From assembly GCA_963773155.1 (NCBI GenBank), contig CAVZAB010000021.1:54372-118371 (forward strand): a stretch of DNA of 64,000 nt, in the 5' to 3' direction. Positions 54,941 through 64,000 of this stretch are shown here, one piece after another. Position 1 is the first letter of the stretch. The number at the start of each line of letters is the position of its first letter. The DNA is from CAVZAB01 sp963773155 (GTDB lineage: Bacteria; Pseudomonadota; Alphaproteobacteria; Rhizobiales; Beijerinckiaceae). The translations under genes and the position numbers were made by a program. Under the pieces are notes generated by a model that saw only the letters and a program-made list of their open reading frames with translations, made no database searches and was not told the origin of the DNA.

Positions 54941-56908
54941 ATGCAGGACTTTACGGTGGGCGGATGGATCGGACTCTGGGCACAGCAGATTGCCGAATTT
55001 GCGAATAATTTGGTCGCTATTCTCCGGGCCTTGCCGGATTCGCCGGGCGCTTTCCTCGATACCGCCCGACAAATACTGACGATGCGGAGCGGTGACCATT
55101 CTCCGATTACAACGCTGCTGCAACTCGTCGTTTGTGGAGCACTAGTTTTCGCGCCCAGAGTCATCCTCCGTATTTGGCCTGTCAAGCCGTGGTTTACGAC
55201 GGGATCTCGCTACGACCTTTCAATTCATGGTCTCCTGGCCGATGGACTGGATGTGGGGGCGGCGCTGCTGGTAGCTACGCTGAGCGCTGCCTTGATTTTC
55301 TCAGGCACAGTCGCAATTGATCAATTTGCTGTGGCTGTGCTCTGGGGCGCAACGCGCTGGCGCATCTCCATGCGAGGCATCGAAATCTTTCTCCGACCGT
55401 CCCGTCCTGAGCTAAGATTGGTGGCGGTCGGCGACGATACGGCACGCACAACTATGCTCATGGCGGGAGTTGCCTTCGCCTTGGCACTCGGTTTTGTGAC
55501 CATTGTGCCGGTTTTCCTCAACCATGGCCTCCCGCTGATAAATGCCCGGGCCTGCGCGTTGGTTCTCAGCACTCTCGATTGTCTCTTGGCGATTGCCGCG
55601 GTGCGCCGGTTTGCGGCGGATCTGCCTGCTGACAGAAGATTGGTATTATGGGTCGGCACCACTGGCGCGCTCACGTTGTGGGCGATCTGGGTTGGTTCCG
55701 TGGTAGCTCTCGATTTCACGCTTTATGACGCCTTTACCAAGACCGCGACGATCGTCTGGATTGTTGTTGGGCTTTATTGCGTCGGCGGGCTCGCCTCGCA
55801 ACCTCGGGACAGCGCAATCGCGCCATCCATGAACCACGGCCAATTGGAGTGGCTTGTTGATTCGTCTGTACGCCGGGGCCTCCTTGTCACGTCAGCGGTC
55901 ATAGGTATCTCGTTGGTTGGGCGCGATTGGCTGGTCGACGTCTTTGAGCTGGTAACACCGGATCAATGGCCAGCCATTTCCAGGGCATCCAACCTTGCTC
56001 TGGCGGTATCAGTGATAGGCTATCTCTGCTACGAAGCCCTGCGCACCTGGTCGGGTGTAAAATTTGGTCTGCAGCGTGCAACACTCGTTCCAGGGGTCGA
56101 TCACGAAGACGACGAACGACATTCGGGGTCAAGGTTGGCGACTATTCTGCCTGTCTTTTCCCGGATCCTACTGGCTTCGTCGTTAGGCCTCGCGGCTCTA
56201 TTGGGCCTTGCGAACTTGGGGGTCAATATCGGCCCGATTCTGGCCGGCGCCGGCATATTCGGATTGGCTATCAGCTTCGGGTCTCAGGCGTTAGTTCGCG
56301 ACATTGTTTCCGGTTTCTTCTTCATCTTAGATGACGCATTTCGAGTTGGCGAATATATCGACACGGGGCGTCAAAAGGGTACAGTTGAGCGAATATCGCT
56401 GCGATCTTTCCGCTTACGGCATCAAAATGGGCAGGTACACACCGTCCCCTACGGACAGTTAGGCGCCGTAACGAATTTCAGCCGCGACTGGGCAACGGTC
56501 AAATTCAATTTGCGCCTCGCCCGTGACAGTGATCTCGAAATAATACGCAAAATCACCAAGCGAGCCGGGCAGGCGATGCTGGACGATTCGGAGATCGGAT
56601 CGGAATTTCTAGTTCCTTTGAAGCTGCAAGGTGTTGCTGACGTTCAGGAAACAGCTCTAGTACTTCGTTTCAAGTTTACCGTACGGCCGGTCAAGGCATC
56701 TTTCGTGCAGCGCGAAGCGGTAAGGCGTCTCTATCTAGCGTTCAAGGAGCAAGGGATTGAGTTCGCCACAAACGCTGTCTTCGTTCAAACTGATACTGGT
56801 CGACCAATCGATCCAGCCGTCGGCGCAGCCGCACTGCAAACCGGAACCCAGGCAGAATTTCGAAACTTGGAAAGGGGCCTGCCGAAGGACAGAGCGTCCT
56901 CGCCGTGA
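54941..56908 (+). CDS. MscS-family mechanosensitive channel with extended N-terminal membrane domain
   Basis: A 655-aa inner-membrane channel. About ten hydrophobic spans precede the MscS core. The pore-lining helix region is NIGPILAGAGIFGLAISFGS followed by QALVRDIVSGFF at about 428-460. The beta domain (FRVGEYIDTGRQKGTVERIS, HTVPYGQLGAVTNFSRD) and alpha-beta C-terminal domain follow to about 635. It is intact. AAGGAG 8 bases upstream supports ATG 54941 over an in-frame start at 54884. Codon use is less GC-biased than in the left part of the window, and it sits among IS fragments, suggesting later acquisition. It resembles the left-edge partial channel and the inverted fossil at 56970-57525. 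Confidence 0.95.
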   Translation: MQDFTVGGWIGLWAQQIAEFANNLVAILRALPDSPGAFLDTARQILTMRSGDHSPITTLLQLVVCGALVFAPRVILRIWPVKPWFTTGSRYDLSIHGLLADGLDVGAALLVATLSAALIFSGTVAIDQFAVAVLWGATRWRISMRGIEIFLRPSRPELRLVAVGDDTARTTMLMAGVAFALALGFVTIVPVFLNHGLPLINARACALVLSTLDCLLAIAAVRRFAADLPADRRLVLWVGTTGALTLWAIWVGSVVALDFTLYDAFTKTATIVWIVVGLYCVGGLASQPRDSAIAPSMNHGQLEWLVDSSVRRGLLVTSAVIGISLVGRDWLVDVFELVTPDQWPAISRASNLALAVSVIGYLCYEALRTWSGVKFGLQRATLVPGVDHEDDERHSGSRLATILPVFSRILLASSLGLAALLGLANLGVNIGPILAGAGIFGLAISFGSQALVRDIVSGFFFILDDAFRVGEYIDTGRQKGTVERISLRSFRLRHQNGQVHTVPYGQLGAVTNFSRDWATVKFNLRLARDSDLEIIRKITKRAGQAMLDDSEIGSEFLVPLKLQGVADVQETALVLRFKFTVRPVKASFVQREAVRRLYLAFKEQGIEFATNAVFVQTDTGRPIDPAVGAAALQTGTQAEFRNLERGLPKDRASSP

Positions 56909-56969
56909 TGTCGGCAAAGAACGATACAGCGGTGAAAGATAGCTTGTGCGGGGGCGTTTCTAGCCAGCA

Positions 56970-57525
56970 AGCCCTTATCTTGTGTCTGCGGCGAATGGCT
57001 TCGGCACAACGAAACTCGCGGCGGCGGCAAAAGCACTATTATCCGTTCCGACCATTTAGACCGCGATGTTGGCGTTGGCAAAGCCGATGCTTGCTAATTG
57101 CAAAGCAGCAATGGGCCGCAGGCAACTTCCCGCTGGACGAGCGCAGGCTTGACCATGAATTTGAACCACATAGCCATGGCAATGTTGGCAATCCGCTGCT
57201 ATTTGAGTGGCGATAGGAAATCGCTCTTAGGCTCGGGGACTTCTAGCATGCATAGTTCAACCTTCTTTGTGACTTTCCGTAACTTTTCTTGGTCTGTATC
57301 TCGAGCAAACCGCAAATTGACCGTCGCGGTCGACTTGTCACGGCTACGATTTATGATTTCCCCGAGCTGGCCAAAGAATATCGTATAAATCTTTCCGTTT
57401 TGGTGTCGAAGCCGAACCGACAGTACCCTTCGCCCCGCTGCAATCGATATAATCGCTTACGCGCGACGCATCGTCGGCGAGGTAGAGATTCCAGATACAA
57501 TATCGCGAACTAGACAGACTCTCAC
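56970..57525 (-). pseudogene. Decayed C-terminal half of a second MscS channel, inverted
   Basis: Reading the minus strand leftward, successive blocks match the intact channel at 54941-56908: CLVRDIVSGI, LADDASRVSDYIDCSGAKGT, RLRHQNGKIYTI, FGQLGEIINRSRD, ATVNLRFARDTDQEKLRKVT, KSDFLSPLK then a stop, RIANIAMAMWFKFMVKPALV then QREV, and IGFANANIAV. Several frame changes and stops separate the blocks, and the text differs enough (KIYTI against QVHTV) that this is a diverged paralog, not a recent copy. It abuts the IS630 remnant on its 5' side, which may have cut the gene, and converges on the intact channel. Confidence 0.78.
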
Positions 57526-57534
57526 TTTTCCTTC

Positions 57535-57926
57535 CCCGGTTTGACAGGCGAGAACGCGTCGGGGGTCTGCGGTCCACACAAAGGGTTTGGGGTCGAAGTT
57601 CGTCTCCTCGACGAAGCGGTTGCCCAAGCGCCAGATCGAGCACATGCCGCACCGTGATGGCCGGCAGCGGCTTCTTGCCGGGCTTGCCTGTCTTGTCGCG
57701 CATGCCCTTCCACGCCCTCCGCCATAAACCGCGCCTGCCAGGTCCCGACCACTGGTTTCGCCTTGCCGGATCGATGCATGATCTCGGTGGTCCCACAGCC
57801 ATCGGCCGTGGCCAGGATGATTTCGGCACGCCACACATGCTTTGGCGGCGCGCTACGATCCGAAACGATCGTTTCAAGACGGCGGCGATCATCCGGGGTG
57901 ACGTTGACGACAATTCCTGCTCTCAT
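57535..57926 (-). mobile_element. IS630-family transposase remnant with internal deletion
   Basis: From ATG 57926 the minus strand reads MRAGIVVNVTPDDRRRLETI, HVWRAEIILATADGCGTTEI, then RQARFMAEGVEG-type text: the N-terminal helix-turn-helix half of IS630 transposases. The frame changes near 57710 (KTGKPGKKPLPAITVRHVLD). It is then joined directly to NFDPKPFVWTADPRRVLA near 57600-57545, which belongs to the C-terminal end of the same family, so the DDE core is deleted. Its upstream side lies within the truncated IS110 copy. Confidence 0.75.
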
Positions 57927-57929
57927 GTC

Positions 57930-58929
57930 GAGAGCTTAAACTGCTTCGGGCGTTTTGGGAATCGTCCGAATGAATCAGACCACTTTGCCAATCGTTCCTG
58001 TCGGAGAAGGAGTTCACGACTGACCCGGGCCGGGAACCGGTAGCTCCATGCCGCCTCGATCAACATGCGCCGTGCCGCGCCATTGCCCGCCTTGGTGATC
58101 CCGCCCTGTCGTCGCGTGTTGCCACTGGAGTGCTCGGAAGGTACGAGGCCCAGATAGGCCATGAACTGCCGCGGATTGGCGAAGCGGGTGATGTCGCCGA
58201 GTTCAGCCACCAGTGTCGCCGCTGCCACCAGTGCCAGGCCACGCAGCGCCTGCAGCGCCTCTACGACCGGCGTTAGCGACCAGTCCGACAGCGCGGCCTC
58301 GATGTGGGCTTCAAGACGGTCCCGCCGGGCCGTTGCCGCCTCGACGGCACCGATACAATCCTCCAGTACGATGTAATGCGCGGCATGTGTGAACTTAAGC
58401 CCGGCGAGCCAGCGACGGTGCATTAGCGTCCAAGCTGGCCGGTTGTAATGATGGCCATGACGCAGCAAGAAGCCGGACAGTTGCTGGCGCGCCTGCCGTA
58501 GCACGCGCACAGCCGCCAGTCGCGCACGCACGAGATCGCGGATCGCCTCATGGGCCGGGTTTGGAACCCAGACCGATGACAGTTCGCCTGCCCGGTGCAA
58601 CTTGGCCAGGTTAATCGCATCCCGCCGGTCAGTTTTGATCCGTTCGCCAGGCTTGCGCGGAATCAACGAAGGTGCGACCACGATGCATTCGTGCCCAGCT
58701 TCGCTCAGTTGCCGCTGAATGCCATAGCCGCAAGGACCCGCTTCATAGCACAACCGTAGCCTGCATCCGTTACGAGCCAGCTTCTGTCGCCAGCGTCTTC
58801 AACGCAGCCGGCGTGTTCACGATCTTGCCGTGCTCTCGCACCTCACCTCGCTTGCCCGCCTCCGCAAGCGCCACCGCAATCGTATCTTTGTGTACATCCA
58901 GGCCGACATAGATGATATGCTCGTTCCAT
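57930..58929 (-). mobile_element. IS110-family transposase, truncated and frameshifted
   Basis: The N-terminal part NEHIIYVGLDVHKDTIAVAL (DEDD-type first Asp) lies at about 58926-58770. The frame shifts near 58760, and CYEAGPCGYGIQRQLSEAGH, IKTDRRDAINLAKLHRAGEL and the C-terminal transposase_20 domain GLALVAAATLVAELGDITRF with MAYLGLVPSEHSSG follow. ATG 58929 is itself out of phase by one base. The protein stops being IS110-like after LLRQERLAK near 57985, where IS630-type flank begins, so the last 70 or so residues with the serine region are missing. It is inactive unless complemented. Confidence 0.85.
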
Positions 58930-59584
58930 GACCCGTCTCCTATGCATGAGGCTCGGCGCCGGTCCATCCAGCGCAACCCTCGAAAGCCTGCATATTGTGA
59001 GACGGGTCGCCCCTATCTCAAGCGAACATATGGTCTAGCGTCTTGGTTCCAAAGAAGGGTGCGAGGCCGATAGCCGATGCACCCGTTGTAGCAGCGTGAT
59101 TCAAAATCCGTCAGCTGCGCGGCAGTGCCACACGTCCCATGACAGCATGATGTGACGGGAGCAGTTGCACAGACTCGCAAGCAACGTAGTCGAGCAAGGC
59201 CGCACAGGTGCGAACAAGTGGCGCCGGCCGCGACGAGGTGAGCGACCCGCACAGCTCGAACGAGGAAATGGGCCCAACGGGCGAGCTGACGCAGTGACAG
59301 AATAAACTGCATCGCCTGCCCGGTGATGTTTGCGCCTGTAGTTAAGAACCGTCGCGATAAAGGACAGCCCAACTAACAATGTGAGGGTGAGAGGCGTTGC
59401 AACGGGAACATCAACACCGCCTACTGGGGCGGAGTGGGTTTGGACAACAGTGTGAAGGGATGCTCTAGCTCTATTGACGTTGGGTTCGGTTATCTTATGG
59501 ACTGTGTCGCAGCTGAGGGGTCCGGCGAAGCAAAGGGCGCGGACCGTTCGGCGTATGCCGTCTCGAGTTTGGTTTTCGTGGATT
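58930..59584. other. No gene recognised
   Basis: About 650 bases between the IS110 5' end and the second IS630 remnant. The first part would be the IS110 left flank, where IS110-group elements can encode a guide (bridge) RNA; I cannot fold it by eye well enough to claim one. The rest has short frames only, without family patterns. Confidence 0.4.
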
Positions 59585-60059
59585 AAGTGGCGCTAAGTGC
59601 TGGTAGCCGTCTCGTCAATAAACACCAGCCGGGCTGGATCAAAGAAAACCCTGCTGCCGAAGCCAACGGCGGCGCGCCCGGGCGACATCCTCTCGTTCTT
59701 GTTCACTCGCGCACAGGGTTTTTTTTAACGGTGACATTGTGGCGTTCGAAAAATCGCCAAACCGCTGTACGACTACCTCGAATGCGGTGTTTTCGCATCG
59801 CAGTCACAATTTCGTTCAGCGTCATGTCCGGCTGGGTAGCAACCAGATCCAGCAACCATTCCGCGTGCTGCTCCAACGGCGATGTGCTTCCGCCGGTCGG
59901 CTTGGCCCTGGTGCTTCGATCGTCACGCCAGCGCTGCAACCATTTCACCGCCGAACTGGGGCTGAGATTAAAGCTCTCGGCGGCTTCCCGCCGCGACGCT
60001 CCGGACTTAACGGCTTCGATCACGCGTACTCGCAAGTCATCAGAGTACGGCCTCGGCAT
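59585..60059 (-). mobile_element. Second, different IS630-family transposase fragment
   Basis: From ATG 60059, MPRPYSDDLRVRVIEAVKSG, SRREAAESFNLSPSSAVKWL, MTLNEIVTAMRKHRI and AVWRFFERHNVTVKKNPVRE form an intact N-terminal HTH plus linker of the IS630 group. After the stop at 59703 other frames give ARRRWLRQQG and RLVFIDETATST, the start of the DDE domain with its first Asp. Beyond about 59590 nothing convincing follows, so the C-terminal half is missing. It is unlike the copy at 57535-57926 (no shared start text). Confidence 0.75.
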
Positions 60060-60814
60060 CGATTTGGCTCCTCAAAGCTCGAATCAATGCCGCACTAGTG
60101 CGTGATCACTTCGATTTCGATGCTCCCACGGGACTGATGGCGGGTGTCATGACGAGCCATCCAGCTGTGCTTTGTATGCCCGTATTGTGGCCATCTCCAC
60201 CCCGTTTTTCACCAGCATATATGTCGGTCGGGTTCAAAACAAATTTCACCGAAGCTGAATGTCGTCTCTATGGCCAGTTGCAGTTGGACTTGGTCCGTAG
60301 GTCTCATCTCGTACCATAGTGCCGCTTACGACCGATGCGTTGGGGCATGCCTTACTAATCGGGGAAGAGGTGACGGCCGCAGGGGGAATGGGCGACCCCC
60401 ACCCCTACGGGGGTAATTGGACAGGCCGGGGGCCTTCAGACGCGTGCTCAAGCGGCGAGTCGGTTGCTTCCAAGCCTGAATCACCATCTACAAATTATTC
60501 TCGCTAAGCAAAAAAAGCGAGTTGAGAAGGCTTTCTTGGGCGGCCTGGCTTTCTTATTGGCAATCCGCCGCCCTCGACGCGCTGAGCGAGCGCCCTTGAT
60601 TCCTTGTGAAAGTGCGCGCACTCTCGGCCGATAGCCTTGAACTGGTTCGACTGGTTGAGCTGGCGTGTTGCCCAGGATGTGGCGGCTTCATCAATCGCCC
60701 ATTTGTCGTAGCGAACACTGGCTCGATGCACTCAGAAGAACTCGCGAGCTTACCTGTGGCGGTGATCCTTTTCATTGATCTAAGCGGAGCCCATGAGTGC
60801 GAGGAGATGTTTGT
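60060..60814. other. No gene recognised; small UACG-loop hairpin
   Basis: About 750 bases upstream of mgtA without a frame I can support; short open stretches show no family pattern. At 60401-60414 ACCCC-TACG-GGGGT forms a small hairpin with a UNCG-type tetraloop. The 150 bases before mgtA would contain its promoter and any leader; I cannot recognise a magnesium riboswitch. Confidence 0.4.
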
Positions 60815-63469
60815 TTGAACCAGTCGGATCCGATAGAGGCAAGGCCTGCCGTAGCCCCTCTGCGGCAGCGGCCGCCAGGCGCAGCACCCGAAGCATCGAT
60901 CGCGAGCGGAAACGCCTTGGCCGAAGTCGCTCGGCTATCACCCGACGATGCACTGCAGCGGTTGTCTAGCACGGCGGTGGGCCTCGCGCCCAGTCAAGTC
61001 GAGCAGCAGCTCCGCTCCGTCGGACCCAATCGGGTCGCTCGGCAAGCGCGTCATACGGTTCTCGGCGAGCTTGCTACACGCTCTATCAATCCGTTGAATA
61101 TCCTGCTGCTGTCGTTGGCGACGGCATCCTATTTCCTCGGCGACCACCGTGCAGCGATCATGATCGCGATCATGGTCGTCCTAAGCATCACCCTAGGCTT
61201 CCTTCAGGAGTATCGGTCGAACAATGCTGCCGCCGAATTGCAAAAGATGGTATCGATAACCACTTCTGTGCGCCGACAGGGGGGTGCCGACCACGTCGAT
61301 GTTCCGATCGATCAACTTGTGCCTGGCGACATCGTTCTGTTGTCTGCCGGAGACATGATCCCCGCCGATCTCAGGTTAATTTCGGCCAAGGATCTCTTCA
61401 TCAACCAGTCGGCCCTCACTGGCGAGGCAATGCCGCTTGAGAAATTTGCTGCGGCCCACGACGGCACGGTTGAGACTCCATTTGATCTCCCCAATATCTG
61501 CTTTATGGGCAGCGCTGTCGTCAGCGGAATCGGCTGCGGCGTCGTCGCACTGACCGGCCCGCGAACTGCTTTCGGCATCGTAGCAACTGCAATCGCCGAG
61601 ACGCGGGAACTCACGAGCTTCGACAAGGGTATCACTCGTTTTACCTGGTTGATGCTCGGGTTCATTCTCGTGATGGCGCCTCTCGTGTTCGTGATCAATG
61701 GCGTGACCAAGGGCAATTGGCTCGAAGCACTGTTGTTTGCGGTCGCCGTAGCGGTAGGTTTAACGCCCGAGATGCTGCCGATGATCGTGACGGTCAATCT
61801 GGCAAAGGGCGCAATGGCAATGTCCCGAAAGAAGGTCATTGTTAAGCGTCTCAATGCAATCCAGAACTTCGGGGCCATGGACGTGTTGTGCACGGACAAG
61901 ACCGGCACACTTACTCAAGACCTGATTATCCTCAAGCGCCACCTTGATATCAGGGGCGCCGATTCGGACAGTGTGCTCGAGTACGCCTATTTGAATAGCT
62001 ATTACCAGTCCGGCCTCAAGAACCTGCTCGACGTCGCGGTCCTGAAGCACGGCGATCTCGAAGGTGGCCTAAAGGTTCGGGAGCGGTTCAAGGAGATCGA
62101 CGAAATACCGTTCGACTTTGAGAGGCGAAGGATGTCCGTCGTTCTCGGGCGCGACGACGGGGCTCATGTCCTCATTTGTAAGGGTGCTGTCGAAGAAGTC
62201 TTCGCAGTTTGCAGGCACTACACGATTGGCGATGAGACTGGTCCGCTCGATGAGAGCCATCTTGCTTCGGCGACCGAGACGACAGCCAAGCTCAACGCGG
62301 ACGGATTTCGGGTAATTGCCGTCGCCACCAAGGAGATGCCACCGACCCAGGCGACATACTCTGTCGCTGACGAGGCCGATCTCACGTTGCTCGGTTACAT
62401 CGCGTTCCTCGACCCTCCCAAGGAGACATGCGCCCCTGCGATTGCCGCACTGCAGGCTGGCGGCGTGCAAGTGAAGATCCTGACTGGGGACAACGACATT
62501 GTTACGCGGAAGATCTGCCATGATGTTGGTCTTTCCGTGGACCGCATCATTCTCGGCAGCGAGATGGCGGCGCTGTCGCCGGAAGAGTTGGCGAACCTGG
62601 CGGAGACCGCGACGGTGTTCGCCAAGGTGTCGCCGTCGCAAAAGGCCGCCATTATCGACGCCCTCCACCGCAAGGGGCACGTCGTCGGCTTCCTGGGGGA
62701 TGGCATCAACGACGGACCGGCATTGAAGGCTGCGGACGTCGGCATATCCGTGGATAGTGCCGTCGATATCGCCAAAGAGTCCGCAGATATCATATTACTC
62801 GAGAAGAGCCTGGCGGTGCTCGGCGATGGCGTGATCGAGGGCCGCAAGGTGTTCGGCAACATCACCAAATACATCAAGATGGGCGCGAGTTCCAATTTTG
62901 GCAACATGTTTAGCGTGCTCGGGGCCAGTATCTTCCTGCCGTTTCTGCCGATGACGGCGATTCAGGTGCTCACCAATAATTTGCTTTACGACTTCTCGCA
63001 GACCGCGATTCCAACCGACAACGTTGATGCCGAATATCTGGCGGTGCCGCGGCGGTGGGACATTGGCAACATCACGAAGTTCGTGTTGTTCATCGGCCCA
63101 ATCAGCTCGATCTTCGATTATGTCACTTATTTCACGATGCTCTACGTCTTCAACGCGTGGAATAATCCGGCATTGTTCCAGACCGGCTGGTTCGTCGAAT
63201 CCCTGCTGACGCAAACGCTCATCATCCACATCATTCGCACCGCGAAGATTCCGTTTTTCCAAAGTCGAGCCAGCACGGCGCTCATCACGACAACCCTCGT
63301 CATTGCTTCAATCGGAATAGCCCTTCCGTACTCTTGGCTCGCCAGCTTCTTGGGTTTCGTCCCGCTGCCCCCGACCTACTGGATCGCGCTCTGTCTCATT
63401 CTTCCCAGCTATGTCGTCCTGACGCATGTCGTGAAGACGTGGTTCATTCGACGATTCGGGTTGAGTTGA
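60815..63469 (+). CDS. mgtA: Magnesium-translocating P-type ATPase
   Basis: An 884-aa P-type (IIIB-like) ATPase importing Mg2+ across the inner membrane. The phosphorylation site is D361 in CTDKTGTLT. The TGE-type actuator loop is NQSALTGEAMPLEK, the ion site region AVAVGLTPEMLPMIV, the hinge LGDGINDGPALKAADVGIS. C-terminal spans with NLLYDFSQTAIPTDNVD are characteristic of MgtA/MgtB. GAGGAG at 60801-60806 supports TTG 60815; GTG 60797 is an alternative. The N-terminal 80 residues are Pro/Ala-rich and cytosolic. It is intact, surrounded by fossils, and could be an acquired gene kept for low-Mg2+ growth. Confidence 0.95.
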   Translation: MNQSDPIEARPAVAPLRQRPPGAAPEASIASGNALAEVARLSPDDALQRLSSTAVGLAPSQVEQQLRSVGPNRVARQARHTVLGELATRSINPLNILLLSLATASYFLGDHRAAIMIAIMVVLSITLGFLQEYRSNNAAAELQKMVSITTSVRRQGGADHVDVPIDQLVPGDIVLLSAGDMIPADLRLISAKDLFINQSALTGEAMPLEKFAAAHDGTVETPFDLPNICFMGSAVVSGIGCGVVALTGPRTAFGIVATAIAETRELTSFDKGITRFTWLMLGFILVMAPLVFVINGVTKGNWLEALLFAVAVAVGLTPEMLPMIVTVNLAKGAMAMSRKKVIVKRLNAIQNFGAMDVLCTDKTGTLTQDLIILKRHLDIRGADSDSVLEYAYLNSYYQSGLKNLLDVAVLKHGDLEGGLKVRERFKEIDEIPFDFERRRMSVVLGRDDGAHVLICKGAVEEVFAVCRHYTIGDETGPLDESHLASATETTAKLNADGFRVIAVATKEMPPTQATYSVADEADLTLLGYIAFLDPPKETCAPAIAALQAGGVQVKILTGDNDIVTRKICHDVGLSVDRIILGSEMAALSPEELANLAETATVFAKVSPSQKAAIIDALHRKGHVVGFLGDGINDGPALKAADVGISVDSAVDIAKESADIILLEKSLAVLGDGVIEGRKVFGNITKYIKMGASSNFGNMFSVLGASIFLPFLPMTAIQVLTNNLLYDFSQTAIPTDNVDAEYLAVPRRWDIGNITKFVLFIGPISSIFDYVTYFTMLYVFNAWNNPALFQTGWFVESLLTQTLIIHIIRTAKIPFFQSRASTALITTTLVIASIGIALPYSWLASFLGFVPLPPTYWIALCLILPSYVVLTHVVKTWFIRRFGLS

Positions 63470-63604
63470 ATTCAGCGAGCCGCGTGATTTCGAGACGCGG
63501 TCCAGCAATTCCTGATGAAGATCGCAATAAAGATACATACGAAAGTGGCAACAAAGGACGGGACCATGGCGCTCTGTACTCCAGCGTGGGAAGCTGGAAT
63601 CGCA

Positions 63605-63945
63605 TCAAGGTCGGATGGTGGGCAACCAGTCCTCGAGCCGTTGCAGCCAGCGCGGCAGCGGAGGCGGGGCAGGGGGCGGCTTGAGCTTGAGGCGGTCACC
63701 GTCAAGTCCAGGAACAAGTTAAAGCGTTCGAGTGTGGTAGACGGCAAGATCCGGACGGTGACCAATGCTCAATACGGTCGTCTGCTTCAACTCATCATCG
63801 AACAAGCGCATGACGCGGCGCTGGCTGTCTTCGTCGAGCGCGGCCGTGGCTTCATCGAGAAAGACCCATCCCGGTTTGTGCAGCAGGAGGAGGCGCGCGA
63901 AGGCGAGGCGCTCCTGTTCGCCGAGCGACAGTTCCTGGCTTAGGC
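63605..63945 (-). pseudogene. C-terminal fragment of an ABC transporter ATPase (fused permease type) with premature stop
   Basis: The minus strand reads ELSLGEQERLAFARLLLLHK (ABC signature), WVFLDEATAALDEDSQRR (Walker B and D-loop) and LSIGHRPDLAVYHTRTL (H-loop), then TAA at 63719-63721. In the same frame after the stop it continues LVPGLDGDRLKLKPPP and PRWLQRLEDWLPTIRP to a TGA at 63605, the expected tail, so a sense codon became TAA. Upstream of about 63945 a TGA and unrelated text replace the Walker A half. The pattern is that of SbmA/BacA/YddA-like exporters with ATPase fused to permease. The part beyond the right edge is unseen. Confidence 0.72.
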
Positions 63946-64000
63946 GTGAATACTGTCAGGCTGATAACATTTCGCGGTTAGCAACACCGCCGGATCACGC

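Noticed and set aside
58930..59050. IS110 bridge RNA in the element's 5' flank
   Set aside because: Known for the family, but the copy is degenerate and I could not identify target- or donor-matching loops by eye.
59013..59379. Overlapping Cys-rich minus-strand frames
   Set aside because: Unusual composition, no domain pattern and overlap in two phases; likely chance frames.
60504..60731. Small basic minus-strand frame ending GRPRKPSQLAFFA
   Set aside because: An AT-hook-like GRPRK alone is weak; there is no ribosome site and a competing frame overlaps.
63515..63943. Plus-strand 142-codon frame near the right edge
   Set aside because: It is antisense to the clear ABC ATPase fossil on the minus strand.

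Overview
The window looks like chromosomal DNA of a GC-rich alphaproteobacterium, probably Rhodospirillales- or Hyphomicrobiales-like. The signs are a class I lysyl-tRNA synthetase, an alphaproteobacterial RpoH, a MucR/Ros regulator, a giant PodJ-like coiled-coil/Sel1 protein, the ligase-associated repair cluster, and small families typical of this class (DUF952, DUF3429, TIGR02186 beside TauE). The order is an inference. I see no tRNA, rRNA or CRISPR array.

Layout. 1-8.4 kb: an MscS-like channel cut by the left edge, UspA, SCO1, a solute-binding protein, class I LysRS, an S24-like repressor, DUF952-pyrD and two small proteins. 8.4-11 kb: a LuxR-type response regulator divergent from a sodium:solute symporter. 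These pair logically with the symporter-fused hybrid kinase at 30.9-34.5 kb, as in the CrbS/CrbR acetate switch. 11-18 kb: ATP-dependent ligase and metallo-beta-lactamase-fold exonuclease on the minus strand, Lhr-core helicase and PdeM phosphoesterase on the plus strand. A TPR-methyltransferase lies between the two arms and overlaps the helicase start. 18-25 kb: ArsR-SRPBCC, DUF3429, TIGR02186-TauE and the PodJ-like protein. 25.6-30.9 kb: a beta-oxidation operon (acyl-CoA dehydrogenase, thiolase, FadB-like). 34.6-41.7 kb: mscL, a decayed aminotransferase, an AbrB-family membrane protein, a sugar epimerase, fhs, a RecD-like helicase and a tartrate dehydrogenase-like enzyme. 41.7-53 kb: M3 peptidase, psuG, rpoH, an RluA-type pseudouridine synthase, an HI0933-like flavoprotein, an AT-rich orphan membrane protein, mucR, a GGDEF-EAL protein and a carbamoyltransferase.

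From about 53 kb the DNA changes character. It holds degenerate IS1634, IS630 (two) and IS110 copies, fossil cupin, MscS and ABC-transporter genes, and only two intact long genes (an MscS channel and mgtA). This is an old, decaying accessory region.

Nine otherwise well-conserved genes between 3.6 and 47 kb are each split by one small indel. In every case removing 1 base (2 in the kinase) restores one family-length reading frame. I annotate these as single genes and note where the frame breaks. Sequence or assembly errors are the simplest explanation for the essential ones, whereas the fossils on the right and the aminotransferase at 35.1 kb also carry substitutions or truncations and look truly dead.
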